Positions 45,426 to 57,472 of a DNA stretch of 64,000 nucleotides are shown here, piece after piece. The notes beneath the pieces were generated by a model. It searched no databases. It saw nothing but the letters and a program-made list of their open reading frames with translations, and was not told the origin of the DNA. The number at the start of each line of letters is the position of its first letter. Within the stretch, counting starts at the first letter, position 1. Position numbers and translations under genes: made by a program. Origin of the DNA: Emydura subglobosa (Eukaryota > Chordata > Testudines > Chelidae); the NCBI GenBank assembly GCA_007922225.1, contig ML680053.1, positions 967,434 through 1,031,433 of the forward strand, written 5' to 3'.

Positions 45426-45829
45426 CCAGTGACAGGGTAGTGGATGTACCAATATCTAGCCACAGGCAACAGTCCTGCTGGAGGCCAAGGCAAGTGCCCT
45501 AACCATAAACATGCAGTGGAAAGGAACCCAAGCCCAGAGTGTCAGCGTAAAAAGGTAAATAATATTAGGGGCGGTCTAAGTGCATGTATAGGACAAGACC
45601 TTATAAGGTAAAAATACAGGGGCACATACCTTCCTCAGGGAGGGCCAAGATGCATGTAAATGGGTGTATATGTACACACCTTGCCTGGACTCAGGGCTCA
45701 CTCCCTGCCACTGCGAGGTGGAACGAGTGGACACCCTGCTTCGAATAATGTCACGGTCGCTACACACTCCACCTCTGAGTCATCCTGTTCCTGTGGCCCT
45801 TATCACCGGCCAACAAGTTTCCCCTCCCC

Positions 45830-45960
45830 CCCTTTGTCCTGTCTAAATAGACTGTCAGCTCTTTGGGGCCTGGCCTGTCTCTTACTAGGCATCTGTACAA
45901 CAAATGGGGCCCAGATCTCAAGTTAGGGCGTCTTGGTGCTACTGGAATATCAATAAGTAA
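45830..45960 (+). repeat. Dispersed repeat tail
   Basis: It carries 'actgtcagctctttggggcc', then 'gcatctgtacaacaaatg', a conserved sauropsid repeat tail. Similar tails occur at 42455-42530, 52045-52150 and 57825-57900. Confidence 0.45.
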
Positions 45961-46190
45961 TAACACTATGTATGTTGATAAGCAATTACCTTAGTTGTCC
46001 TCCCTCACCTTAGTCGGCACTTAGCGAAACAGTCCATATCTAGCCCTCACAGAGGCAGAACCTGCAAACGCTTACCCACCTGTTTAACTCTATTCATATG
46101 AGTAGTGCCACTGACTTCAACGGATTCCTCACATGACTAAAGTTGCATGCATTTCTAGGACCTAGCCCCAGATCTGCCTGGGTGAGCTAG

Positions 46191-46290
46191 CAGGCCTGAT
46201 TCTGATCTCACCTGCTCTGGTGTATATGAGGCATCGTTTCGTTGAAGCTGATGGAGATCCCAGATGCAAACAAGATGAAAATCAGGCCAA
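46191..46290. repeat. MITE of the 'GGCCAGATTCTGA' family
   Basis: It starts 'aggcctgattctgatctcac' and ends 'gatgaaaatcaggcc', an imperfect inverted repeat. Confidence 0.55.
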
Positions 46291-47700
46291 TTATTTTGAA
46301 ATCAGTCCCTCCGGGGTCTTTGCTGCTCCATGAAAATCCCTTTAGATCCTCTGGATGATGGTGAATTGACTTGTTTCCTATTTTTATATCCGTTCTCTAA
46401 CTGTAGCAACTGGCACAAGTTCTGGAGTGGCACTGACTGGTCACTGCATCATCTGTGGTACCTGCATGAAACAACTTCCAACAAGAGAATGGCTGCAGAA
46501 TTCAAAGGGCTAGATTCACTCATTCCCCACGGGCCACTTTGCATGTCTCCAGCAGCACAAAGCAGCTGGAGGGTGCCAGTGAATATAGACCCAGATTCTG
46601 CTTGACCCAGTGATGTCTGGTTAAATCAATAACGGGCAGATGCTGGTTCAGTGGCTGAGTGTAATCATTTCTGTGGCGCCGTGACCGCTGGTTCGCCAGG
46701 GTGGATGCATCGCCGCCCTGTGCCAAAATTCTTATGTCCTTCCTCCACCGCTGCCTTCTGCTGTATGGAATCACACGTGTGCAAGTGTATTGCCCTGAGT
46801 CCTACGACAGCCACACCTAAAAGAATTGCTTTCCGCTGAAGTGGTAACAGCCTGTGCTTCTTGGAGTAGAGGGCTGTGAGTTCTGTTCCTGTACTGAGTA
46901 GCTGTTCATCTGCAGCAGTGTACACAAGCTATTTGTATGCACTGAACTGTCCTTTCATTTTAGAAACACAGCCTGATGACTGGCCTTTCACTGGCTGAGC
47001 GGATGCAGCCATGTCACTCTCCAGTGGTTGGTCCAAGCAACTACCACAGCCTGTCGTCAAAAGGCGTTAAATCCTTTTTGCTGATGTGGCTCGTTGCTGG
47101 TGTTTCCACTTCCTCTCTCTGGGCATGGCCATGTTTTGTTAGCAAAGAACTTCCTCTGCGTGAGTCTGTGTAGGCTGTGCTGGTTTCATTAATTCCTTAT
47201 CTCCTTCAATTAACTAAATGTACAGCCTCTTTGTACCTAAAATATGGACCATGCCCTCCTGTTAAATTCTTCTCCATAAAGAGGGCTTGATCTGCACCCC
47301 ATTAACGTCAGGCCCATGGTGCTTTGAATGCCTGTGTAAGCCACTGCAGAATCAAGCCCTCCCTTGCAAAAGAGGAGGAAGGGGTGGTGTAGCTTGAGCT
47401 GGCTGTTATCTGATGAAAGCAACACATCGTTTCCCAACCCCACTGAACACAGAAACTGCAGGCCAGAGTTGCACTGTGCAGTGCTAATAATAGATGTTCT
47501 TTTAATAAAGCACCCTCCTGCATTTGTGCCAATAACTGGAATCTCTCTACAGTGACGGCCCGATGTCTGTTTGAATGCTGTGCTGCATCGTGCAAAGATA
47601 CTGCTTGAGACTGGAACTATAAAACCAAAGGCCCCAAGTACTGTACAACTCTGCAGTTACAACACTGATCTCCAAAAGAATGGGTCTGAATAAAACTCTC

Positions 47701-49834
47701 TGCTGATGCCTGTATTGTTCGCGTGGTGGGCTTGTGTGTTTATCTGCTGCACCATGGCAGCTGCTATGTTGGAAGGCAGGGCTGTTCTGGGGTCAGAGCA
47801 TTTCTAGTTCTGGCTCTTCGGCTGATTCGCCGTGGGGACTGGGCTACATGGAACTAGATGATTGGTGCTGGAGCAAGACGGCTTGAGCTAAAGCTGCCGG
47901 GCAGGTGATCCAACTCCCTTCAGTTGTGCTGTTCTCAGTCCTGCTTGTCTCCTGTTCCCCACATGGCAGAGCAGGGGGAAGGGGAGATTCAGCTTTGTCA
48001 CCTGGAGGAGTGTGGCAGCAGGACACAGCTGTCTCCTAGCAGAGATAGGGCCTTAGTAGCTGTGTATTTAAGGGCTGAAAATCACAACCTCTAACGCAGC
48101 AGTAAATGAGTGAGGACTGAGTAAATGCTTCCAGCCAGGGCTAGGGGAGGATTGGTTCAAACAAATTTGGCGATCCCCTCCTGAGTCAGACTTTTGAGCC
48201 TTGCAGCTGAAATCTCTCTGTTTCTAGCTGCCTCCAACTCCCCATACCATCCTAGCTGGCGTGGTGAACTGCTGTGGGCAACTGGAGAACCTGGTAGATT
48301 TCCTGACATCCCAGTGGCATGAAATAGAGCGAGAGGGGCAATGATTTTTATTCAGCCTGGTTTTCGGTTTTGTTAGTCACCCCTTAACTCAACTGCCCGA
48401 GATGCAAGAAGGAGAAACGTTCCCTTTGTTAAAGATGCGGCGCTCTGGCCTTTCAATGAAGGACTCAAAAAGATCTCAGTCCACATCTCAGACCTCCCAA
48501 GAGTCCTCCAGCAAAACCAGCATCCTGACATTTCTAACCCTTTCTGCCTTATCTATAAAATGGGGCTAATGCGACTTACCTGCTGCCCTCTGGGGGTGAG
48601 ATTGCTAGGAACTCCTCAAAGGTCTTCGGGTGTCGTGAACTGGCCAGCATGTGTGTATCTTTATTGCCGGCTACTGGATGGAATAGGAGTTGTTCAGTCG
48701 CGTCAGGCTGTGCTGTTAACAGAGCCTTTTGGCGCGGGAGGCTGAGAGTTCTAGTCCCCACCCCCCTTAATGCGCTCTAACTCTTTGTTCCCGAGTCTTT
48801 CACCCTGTTTCGACAATCGTGCCAAATACTTAAGCTTCCAGGAGAGCAAGGAAACACACACACCCTCACGTAGCTTGATGTTTTTTATTTGGAGGGCTGG
48901 ACTGGTTCAATCCCGGTTCGGCTGTGCAGTGAGTACTATTTTAGACAGTCTTCCAAGCTCAGCAGAGCAGAAGGCAGCCCCCCTGCTGCATGGCCCCCTC
49001 GCCCCACCCCATTAAGCCAGGTCAGGCGTTCTTTGAGTTGAGGATGGCGTCAGTGCTGCCTCAGCATCTGGCTGCAAACCAAGCAAACAGACAAAAGAAG
49101 GGAGCCGTGAGCGTGCACGCTTGGAGGCACAATGCAACTGGACACGGTGGGAGCGATTCTGCTTGCCTAGCGTGACAGTCCGAAGCCATTTTACAAGCCA
49201 TGCAGGGCTAGATTCTGTGCACATGGACTCTGGATTTGCCCTGCTGTCACTTCATGGACATCAGTGGAGTTACCCCTGATCTGCACCAGCGTACGTGAGA
49301 CCAGGATCTGACACACAACACATATGTGTAGTCCCAGTCTGTGACTGAAATCTACACAACCCTTATTGACTTTGCTGGGGATTGTGCTCGGGGGTAAATG
49401 AGAGCAGGATCATCACTGCAACCAGCCACAACCCCGACCGCTACTGACCATTTACACAGTTTTAGTGGCAACAGAACCTAACCAAGCCCCAGAACTGGAG
49501 TTTAAGGCCGGAGGGGACCGTCAGATCATCTCTCTGACCTCCTATCTATCACAGGCACTAAACACCACTCAGCCACCCCCATCCCAAGACCAACAGCCAG
49601 AATTAGATCAAAGCAGTACAGCCATCAGGAGCTTAAATTATTGTATGCTACAGGCAGAGAACAGGAGGGACTGAGGTACATCAGTGCCTGAGGCCCATGA
49701 AATGGCACAAAATTGATTACAATCCTGGACAGTCCAACGCACTGGATCAGTAACAGGGGACAGGGTTATGTTCCAGCTACCCTACAACCTTTATTCTTTT
49801 GATGGGCTCCGTTGGCTCAGTTCTAGTTGTGTGG
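47701..49834. other. Intergenic, nothing recognised
   Basis: This is non-coding sequence between the putative NEU3 poly(A) site and the CR1 at 49.8 kb. Only short low-quality repeat phrases ('gctagattctgtgcac' at about 49208) are seen. No exon-like segment with good splice signals was found. Confidence 0.4.
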
Positions 49835-51275
49835 ACAGAGCCCATCTTGTGGATGACTGGAAAAAGGCAAATCTAGTGCCCATCTTCAAAAAAGGGAAGG
49901 AGGAGGAACTGGGGAATTACAGTCAGCCTCACCTCAGTCCCTGGAAAAATCATGGAGCAGGTCCTCAAGGAATCTATTTTGAGGCACTTGGAAAAGAAGA
50001 AGGTGATCAGGAACAGTCAGCATGGATTCATCAAGGGTAAGTCATGCCTGATCAACCTGATTGCCTTCTATGAAGAGGTGACTGGCTCTGTGGATGTGGG
50101 GAAAGCGGTGGACGTGATATACCCTGACTTTAGCAAAGTTTTTGATATGGTCTCCCACAGTATTCTTATAGCAAGTTAAAGAAATAAGGGTTGGAGGAAT
50201 GGAGTATAAGATGGATGGAAAGCTGGCTAAATCAGCGGGGTCAATCATCAGTGATCAATGGCTCCATGTCTAGCTGGCAGCCGGTCACAAGCGGAATGCC
50301 CCAGGGATTGGTGCTGGGTCCAGTTTTGTTCAACATCTTCATTGATGATCTGGAGGATGGGGTAGATTGCACCCTCAGCAAGTTTGCAGATGACACTAAA
50401 CTGGGGGGGAGTGGTAGATACCCTGGAGGGCAGGGATAGGATACAGAGTGACCTAAACAAATTAGAGGATTGGGTCAAAATAAATCTGATGAGATTCAAC
50501 AAGGACAAGTGCAGAGTCCTGTACTTAGGATGGAAGAATCCCATGCACAGCTACAGACTGGGGACTGGCTGCCTAGGCAGCAGTTCTGCAGAAAAGGACC
50601 TGGGGGTTACAGTGGACAAGAAGCTGGATATGAGTCAGCAGTGTGCCCTGATTGCCAAGAAGGCTAATAGCATATTGGGCTGCATTAGTAGGAGCATTGC
50701 CAGCAGATCGAGGGAAGTGATTATTCCCCACTATTCGGCACTGGTGAGGCCTCAATTGGAGTATTGTGTCAAATTTTGGGCCTTCCACTACAAAAAGGAT
50801 GTAGACAAATTGGAAAGAGTCCAGCAGAGGACAACAAAAATGATTAGGGAGCTAGAGAACATGACTAATGAGGAGAGGCTGAGGGAACTAGACTTGTTTA
50901 GCCTGCAGAAGAGAAGAGTGAGGAGGGATTTAATAGTGGCCTTCAACTACCTGAAAGGGGGTTCCAGGGAGGATGGAGCTAGGCTGTTCTCAGTGGTGGC
51001 AGATGACAGAACTAGGAGCAATGGTCTCAAGTTGCAGTGGGGGAGGTCTAGGTTCAATATTAGGAAAAACGTTTTCACTAGGAGAGGGGTGAAGCACTGG
51101 AATGGGTTACCTAGGGAGGTGGTGGAATCTCCATCCTTAAAGGTTTTTAAGGTGCAGCTTGACAAAGCCCTGGATAGGATGGTGTAGTTGGGGTTGCTCC
51201 TGCTTTGATCAGGGGTTGGACTAGATGACCTCCTGAGGTCCCTTTCAATGTTAATCTTCTATGATTCTAAGAGCT
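49835..51275 (+). mobile_element. CR1 LINE, long 3' part with RT
   Basis: It starts within the RT ('[11 protein letters not shown]' type), then passes through [30 protein letters not shown] and the catalytic FADDTKL (about 50375-50400). It continues to 'HWNGLPREVVESPSLK' and the stop at about 51187. The 3' UTR ends 'aatcttctatgattc'. The frame is open from about 50384 to 51187 but broken upstream, and the endonuclease is missing. This is the least decayed CR1 in the window. Confidence 0.9.
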
Positions 51276-51737
51276 GTTTGGAAAATGGATTCTCCATCCA
51301 TGGAAAATTCTGATATTTTGCCATTTGTGTTTGTCCCAATTTGGGACAAAAAGGTTGAACTATTGAAAGAGTTGTGGAATGAAAAAGTTTAAAAATCCTC
51401 AATTTGGAAATATCAAAATGTCAACATTTTTTATTGAAATGAAATGTTTGTACGTGGCAGCACAAGACGTTTCAAATCAGTGGGAAAATCCCCAAATTTA
51501 ATCAAAATTGACTTTCTCCCGTGAAGAGTGTTTTCTAGTCTAGTCCTTCGATAACTCATATCTACCCATTACCCAGACTCCTCTCCTCTTTCCACCTGTG
51601 CGAATGGATGATGGCCCCAGAGTTCTTCCTGTTTCCTTCTCTCCCAGCACCGGCTGTTTTCCTACCAGCTGTGTTTTGGTTTCGTTTTTTACAGTATTTT
51701 CAGCTATGCCATGTCTACATCTTTCTGTGTCTGTCTG

Positions 51738-51843
51738 AAGGGCCAGATTCTGATCTCATCCACCCCTGTGCAAATGCAGAGTAACACCTCTGAAGTCTTG
51801 AGTGGAGTTACTCCAGATTTACAGTCCATCAGAATCTGAGCCC
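51738..51843. repeat. MITE of the 'GGCCAGATTCTGA' family
   Basis: It starts 'gggccagattctgatctcat' and ends 'catcagaatctgagccc'. The inner part 'ggagttactccagattta' is shared with other copies of the family in sauropsids. Confidence 0.7.
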
Positions 51844-52044
51844 AAACCTACATCATGAACCCTTCCTAAAAGCTGTCTGAGTGATCGATGTGCAGGATAA
51901 AGGTATGACTCGTCTGTCTCATGTCTCTTAACCTCTGCGAGGAACGTGGAAAATATACAGTCACCCATCTCTGGCTAACCCGATTGTTAACCTAATGCTA
52001 ATAAAACAGTCCCTTGTCATATCAGCAGGTTTTTAAGCAAAAGA

Positions 52045-52150
52045 CTGTAAGATCTTTGGGGCAGGGATCGTCTTTCACTGCCTGTTTGGACAGTGCCTAG
52101 CACATTGGAGCCTTGACAAGAGCTGCTGGCAGATAGATTAATAAATGCAG
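52045..52150 (+). repeat. Dispersed repeat tail
   Basis: It carries 'gtaagatctttggggcaggg' and 'cagtgcctagcacattgg', the same type as 45830-45960. Confidence 0.5.
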
Positions 52151-52454
52151 CTTCTCATTGAAATCACTGAAGAGTCAACTAAACCTTGACGTCCCCGTTT
52201 GGCCCAGCCGTCCGCCCATGGAGCAGTCCTTCGCAACGAATGAGACTGCCCCAGGGGAGTGAGGGTGGCAGAACCAAGTTCTTGGGCATGAGCCGACTCC
52301 CATTCAAGTCAATGGGAGTTGGAGCAGGCCCGAATCTTCGGATTGAGAATGGCAGAATAACCTGGCTACAGCGTGACGTGTCACTTGCTGGAAGGCGGAG
52401 GCACAAGCCCAACCAGAGAGTAGAGGAAAAACATGGCACCCACCTAGGTGTCTT

Positions 52455-52512
52455 CTAGGTGGCACTTCTAGACTGGGTCCGTTCCACGAGGTAGACCTTT
52501 GGCATGCAGCAT
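52455..52512 (-). CDS. Beta-defensin exon 3 (CC and tail)
   Basis: The acceptor is TTTATTTCCAG (AG at 52514-52513). The first base completes Arg (AG|A), then TGC TGC encodes CC, followed by MPKVYLVERTQSRSAT and TAG (52457-52455). Confidence 0.8.
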
Positions 52513-55500
52513 CTGGAAATAAAAGAACAGGTCTTGCTTATCTAGCCCACTGCTGCTTGTGTTTTATGGGTCCCCCCTTGTGACGGTTCTGGCAACCACC
52601 TGCGGTATCTTTGGGGACCGTTTTGTATTTAACACCGAAAGCCTGAAAATCTCAAAAAGCCACTCGATTGAGCTGGGCCAATGAGGTGTAGCATATCCAT
52701 GCCCCTGTGTGCTAATACAAATGGTGTGTGTTGTGTGTTCCTGGAATAACTCAGGGCAATTAATGCAAATCCTGTGGCTGGTTTGGGGCTGGTCAACCCC
52801 CAAACCAGCCAGGGGATAAGGGAAGGGACTGGCTTTACTTGTTTTCAGGAAGCTGGGAGACATAGCAAATCGCTGAGTAGAAAGGGCTGGGTTTAAACAG
52901 ACTCAGGAGCCTTCCTTTTCATTTAGCAAACGAACAGGACCTTTGGGCTCGGGGGATCCCCAGCCCTTGCTGAAGGGTTGGAAAGATGGTGGTCTGCGAG
53001 GGCTGCATAAGATTGATGGGTGACTTCTGGAGCATTCAGTAAGCATGTAGGAACGGATTGTTTTTTATAGGTTTTCTCCGACATGCTTTTACCTGAAGAA
53101 TAAATACACTCTGCTGAGAAAAAGCTGGGTGGTAATTTGCAACTGCGGGGCGTGTGCTTGGAGAGAAAGCACAGCACGGGTGTCGGCCATTAGGCAGATT
53201 GGCTTGCTGGGAGCCTCACAGAGTACGGCGAGGGCTGTGCGGTCTTGAACCCCGCCGTCAGAAGGGTCCCTGCCCAGAGACAGGTGACGGCTGGAGGCCT
53301 GAGCTCTCACTGGGCACTCTTGGAGTGGACCACCGAGAGGAGGCTACCCTCTAGTTGTGTAGCTACCCTGAAACTGCTCTGCTGATCTGCAGAGGATCTG
53401 AGCCTGCTTCTGACCGCTACTGCAGCCTGGCTCTCTTGCTCAAGCCCTGTGTGCTTGTTCTTGTGGAGGCGCCCAGCTCGATCCCCGGTGGGCCAGCCAC
53501 GATGGTGGCCATTACACGTGCACTCAGAGGCCGTTGGGTCAGTACAGATCACAGGCAGCAAGACAGCGTTCCACCGTCCATCGTCCCACACACCCCTGCC
53601 CTTTGGTCTCCAACCGGGGTGTTTTTTCCGATTCCCACAAGCAGGGGGCCGCTCCCGGGCCAGGAGGAGCTGGGCCGCGCCGCACATTTTTACCTGTAGT
53701 GTCGCGGGCAGCCATGGTGGCCTACATACACCTCGTGAGCCAGGCAGAAGCGGCGGCAGTACCCTCTCCGGTTGGCGCAGGTCAAAGTGGTCAGGGGGGC
53801 GACTTCCTGGGCCCCTGGTCAGAGAGAAAGCAGCAGCTGAAGGAAGCGCTTGGGATGGCCTGGAGCTTGTGTCCATGGGAGCTTGTCGCCGAGGAGCTGG
53901 TCCCTTTGAGTAGACCATATTATGGGACGCTTCAGTCCAATGACTGGGATGCAGTGAGGGTCTGCTCAGTGGCAAGTGACCCCTTGACTTCAGTGGGTTT
54001 TGGATCAGCCCCTTATTGAGGACACCTGGCCCCTTGAACAGATTGAGCCTCGAGTTTTAAGCGGCAGCCATTACCGTATCACAGGGAGGCAGAGGGCCGC
54101 GGTGGCTAGAGAACTGGGTTGTGATTTGTAGAGCTGGGTGGGAAATGGATTTCTCGTCCCGTGACAATTTTTTAAATAATTTCCCACCCTGAATGAGGAC
54201 AAAGAGTTGAAATCCCCCCCCAAAAAATGCTGTGAACGGTAAAAGATTAAACGTTTTCTTTTGACCTTTTTTTTCCCCTTCAATTTTTTCAAGTAAAAAA
54301 AGGGATCGAAGCGGACTCTTTTCTGCAAAACGTTTTGGTTTCAGCTCATCCGCATTTTGCTGGGAATATCTATTTCATCACAAAATTCCCAACCAGTTCC
54401 CATTAGAGTAAAACCTGGCAGCTCTAACCACGATCAGGGCCACGTGTGCCAGGCCTGTACAGACACACAGTAAGGGTCCTTGTCTAGCCAGCCAAGGCAG
54501 ACAGAGGATGGAAGTTTTATTATTCTTGTTTTACATCTGGGGCACTGAGGATCTGAGAGTTTAAGTGATTTGACCGAGGTCACACAGGCTATCTGTGGCA
54601 GAGCTAGGAACTGAACCAGGTCTCTTGAATCCCAGTCTAGTGCTGTAACCACCGAATCATCCTTCCTTTCCTGGCCTCTGTTTCTCATTCTGGCTCCCGC
54701 TCACTCGCTGGGTGATCTTGATTAAGTCATGTCACTGCTCTGTGCCTCCGTTTCCCCATCTTCAGAACGGAGATAAGGATACCAACCTCCTTTGTAAAGT
54801 GCTTGGAGACCTACTGCCAAAATGCACTATAAACGCTCTCAGTTGTCAGGCATGTAACCCCAGACTCATTCCCTTCCCACCACTTATACTCACAGCTTCA
54901 GCCGATCTCTTCTCCTTCAGTAGCTATAAGGTGGCAACAGCCCTCATCTACACCGTTAAACTAGAGTAATGTGCCTCTGCATAAGAGCATCAGAACGCCT
55001 GTGCTGGGTCAAACCAATGGTCCAGCCAGCCCAGTATCCTGTCTCTGAGGCTGGCCAGTGCCAGGTGCATCAGAGGGAATGAACAGAACAGGGCAATTTG
55101 AAGTGAGCCAGCCTCCGTCATCCAGTCCCAGCTTCTAGCAGCTCCAGAGGTTGAATCGACCCTTTCATTATACACAGCAATCCAGGGCACCCCCTCCCCC
55201 CACAGGGGAATGCCATGGCCCCGCCCCTCCCTCATGGTCCCACCCCAAGCCCTGGCCCTGCCCCTTCTTGAGGAGGTGGCTGAAGATTTCAGCAATAAGA
55301 CGAATGGGGCAGGTCACACCTCCTGATGCTACCGTTTCAGGTTGTCTGCAGACTCAGGCAGGCCCTGTGGGCATGGGGACAAAGGATGTCAGCGCTGGGC
55401 CATATTCCTGGGGGGGCTGGGAATTGAGCCCAGGCTTTGGACATGAATTGTCCTCTGTGGGACTCCTGGCTTGGGCTAAAAAGGCCATGTACTACACAAG

Positions 55501-57408
55501 CAATAATCATGCGCTGATCACAGCAACTCCCTAGTTTTGGAGTGGGGGGGGGGAGGGAATCAAATGCTGAAGCAGGGCAAAATGACCTGTCCGATAGGTA
55601 CCATGGTAACGGGGTTATAATGTCCCCCACTTCTATTCCTCCCCTCACCATCTGGACAAAGAAGGTGATAAGAAATGCTTTCTCAGACAGCACGCCTGTT
55701 AGCGAAAGCTCGGGATATCTCCCCCCTTGTTCTTCCCTCGCGGTTGGTTCATTAAGGAGATTTATGGTCATTCCTGCTGTCAAGATAGCCAAATTCATGG
55801 CGAAAATGCACATGCCAGGCAGGTTACGTGGTAAGTAACAAACAGGGGCGGGTGTAATTATATGCCTCCCATAGCATTAATATTCATTTTATAACCATTG
55901 ATGTCACCAAATCGGGGTTTTGTGGGGCGCTGTAGAAGTGTGTGTGTTTACATGTTATTTTAGCTAAAAAGTTGTAAAGGAATTAACTCAGGGCTCCCGT
56001 AACCGAATAAACGCTCCTTAGCACTCCACCCGGCTGAAGCTTTCCTCAGTCGACCCTGCAACAGGCCCCAGTTACCCTGGGCCCACAATCTCAACCTTGG
56101 CTTTGCATCCATGAGGTCCTTTTAAAAGCCAGAGATTCTGACTCGAGGAGCTGGGGCCCCTGGCATGGGCCTGTAGCCTCTGGCCCGGCTTACAAACCTC
56201 ATTTCGACACACACATGTCAAACTCTCTTATTTCGCCAAACCTAGAACAATCTGTCTGAAATGTCACAGGCTGATCTCATGCCAGGGTAGGGTTTTCTGG
56301 AAAGTCTGAAGCGGACAGGAAAAGCTATTTGAGAGCTTGGAATGGTCCAAGACCAAGGGCGTGATTGCACAAACTGAAGAGTTTCCTAACTTTTGGGTTC
56401 ATCAATAGAGTGGATAGACAGACAGACTCAACTGCCTGGGAGCAGCGGCTCTGGTGCCTTCCCCTCCTCCGGAAGCTGCTGCTGCAGACGATGGTGGCAT
56501 AGAGGCAGGATGGAAAGGCTAACTCAGTGTCTCTGCCTCAGCTGACTCTGCGTCAGCCCAGTGCAATCCCAGTGATTAGCACACAATGCCCGGGGCCTTC
56601 TCTGCTGCTGTTGCCAGGGTCTGAATGATGACTTGTCATTTTTCCCCTGGCCCCGAGTGCCGCTATTGTCAGAGCACTTGGGTGTCCTTCCTCTAGTTTA
56701 CAAGCCTTTTCATGCCAGGCGAGGGGAGAGCTCCAGGGACAACTTCAGCAATGGTGTCACACCCACTGACTTCACGAGTCAGTTGAGTGACCCCAGGGAT
56801 GAATTTAGGCCCATTTCTTTCTAGTTCTGGACCAAGTGGAGTGTGTCTCTGCGAGCTCCCAGTTTAGTTAAGTCTCCCTGGTCTGGGTTTGCCACGGTTC
56901 CCAGGAGGTGCTGTTCATAAGTGGGCCGTATTCTGCTCTCAGTTGTACTGGTGTAAGTTCCAGGTAACTCCCCTGACTTCCGTGGATTTACATAGATGGG
57001 AACAAGAGCAGAATTTGACCCAGTGGAACAATCTCCCTTCCCCCAAAGCAATTTTCCTGAAGCATGAAAAACAAACCAACCCTGTTGGTCTTCCTCCAAA
57101 TTTCTGAGGCTGATCTCCCTAGCTGCTTTCACAGAGGCAGGCTTCTCTCCCAGAACAATGCTAGCAAAAGACCCAGAGGCTGCAACAGGGTTACAACGCT
57201 GTGTAGTCCTTTCGCTTTGGATTCTCCCATGCACACACGCTTCACTCGCACTCTTACCAAGCCATGAACATACCTTCCCACAGATTTAGAAACTATAGCA
57301 GTCTGAGTAGTTGGGAGTGAGGGGGGACCTATCTCTTTTGAAGGGATACTTACTGATGGTTCCTGTCAGTGCCAGAAGCAGGAGAAACGCTAGGCCCAGG
57401 GCATTCAT
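52455..57408 (-). CDS. Beta-defensin-like antimicrobial peptide gene
   Basis: This is a three-coding-exon minus-strand gene: 57408-57354, 53814-53694 and 52512-52455, giving 77 residues. Exon 1 encodes a hydrophobic signal peptide (MNALGLAFLLLLALTGT). Exon 2 encodes a short propiece and the first four cysteines. Exon 3 encodes the CC pair and a 16-residue tail. The cysteine spacing is C-x6-C-x3-C-x11-C-x5-CC, the beta-defensin pattern, with a cationic core rich in Arg and His. All three splice junctions are in phase (1, then 2) with good GT/AG signals. A separate CC-tail exon is a known trait of sauropsid beta-defensins. It would be a secreted, disulfide-bonded host-defence peptide. Which defensin subgroup it belongs to, and whether it is expressed, I cannot say. 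Confidence 0.8.
52513..53693 (-). other. Beta-defensin intron 2
   Basis: This is a 1.2-kb GT-AG intron (donor GTAAAAAT on minus at 53693). Long minus-strand open frames overlapping exon 2 here are in the wrong frame. No repeat was recognised with confidence. Confidence 0.6.
53694..53814 (-). CDS. Beta-defensin exon 2 (core with four cysteines)
   Basis: The acceptor is TCTCTCTGACCAG, preceded by a good pyrimidine tract. The 121-nt exon encodes an acidic-to-neutral propiece (about 12 residues) and then the core with motifs CANRRGYC, CRRFC and GHHGC. It ends CACTACAG before GTAAAAAT. Confidence 0.85.
54500..54690 (-). repeat. MIR-type SINE
   Basis: MIR core on the reverse strand: 'gaggtcacacaggctatctg', 'ggcagagctaggaactgaac' and 'cccagtctagtgctgtaacc'. 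Confidence 0.8.
54695..54840 (+). repeat. MIR-type SINE
   Basis: Plus orientation: 'tcactcgctgggtgatcttg', 'ctctgtgcctccgtttcccc' and 'aaagtgcttggagac'. It is almost tail-to-tail with the MIR at 54500-54690. Confidence 0.75.
54990..55115 (-). mobile_element. CR1 LINE 3' fragment
   Basis: The reverse complement of the CR1 3' tail is present: 'ctgggtcaaaccaatggtcc', 'cagcccagtatcctgtctct' and 'cagagggaatgaacagaaca'. Confidence 0.75.
55697..56063 (+). mobile_element. LTR related to 36753-37316
   Basis: It starts TGTTAGCG and ends GCAACA (TG...CA). AATAAA is at 56006-56011, and 'taatattcattttata' is shared with the 36.8-kb LTR. No clear target duplication was found, so the ends are approximate. 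It sits in intron 1 of the defensin gene, opposite in orientation. Confidence 0.55.
56923..57022. repeat. MITE of the 'GGCCAGATTCTGA' family
   Basis: It starts 'gggccgtattctgctctcag' and ends 'gagcagaatttgaccca', an imperfect inverted repeat, in defensin intron 1. Confidence 0.55.
57354..57408 (-). CDS. Beta-defensin exon 1 (signal peptide)
   Basis: ATG at 57408-57406 is followed by a Leu-rich hydrophobic stretch of 15 residues and small residues near the end. It ends 'accatca' before GTAAGTAT, phase 1. Confidence 0.8.
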
Positions 57409-57464
57409 GATGGAGCTTGGCTTTTGGGATGTTGATTTTCTGTTGATTCTAACCAGCTAGCCTG

Positions 57465-57472
57465 TATTTATC
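57465..57472 (-). promoter_or_regulatory. TATA-like box of the beta-defensin gene
   Basis: GATAAATA lies on the minus strand 57 bases before the start codon. A transcription start about 30 bases downstream would leave a short leader of 25-30 bases. This is consistent with an inducible, TATA-driven gene. Confidence 0.5.

Larger units (their letters stand above)
43825..47700 (+). other. NEU3 3' flank, possible long 3' UTR
   Basis: No open gene is seen. AATAAA signals occur at 45101-45106, 47504-47509 and 47689-47694. The last is followed by a GT-rich 'tgtattgttcgcgtggtgg' and is the best candidate for a distal NEU3 poly(A) site. Repeats are listed separately. Confidence 0.4.
53815..57353 (-). 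other. Beta-defensin intron 1
   Basis: This 3.5-kb intron (donor GTAAGTAT at 57353 on minus) contains MIR copies (54500-54840), a CR1 fragment (54990-55115), an LTR (55697-56063) and a MITE (56923-57022). Confidence 0.6.

Noticed and set aside
53307..53975. Minus-strand open frame of 222 codons
   Set aside because: It overlaps defensin exon 2 in another frame and reads through both its splice sites. It shows no domain.
55337..55813. Minus-strand open frame of 158 codons in defensin intron 1
   Set aside because: It runs into an LTR and has no recognisable domain, signal or splice context.
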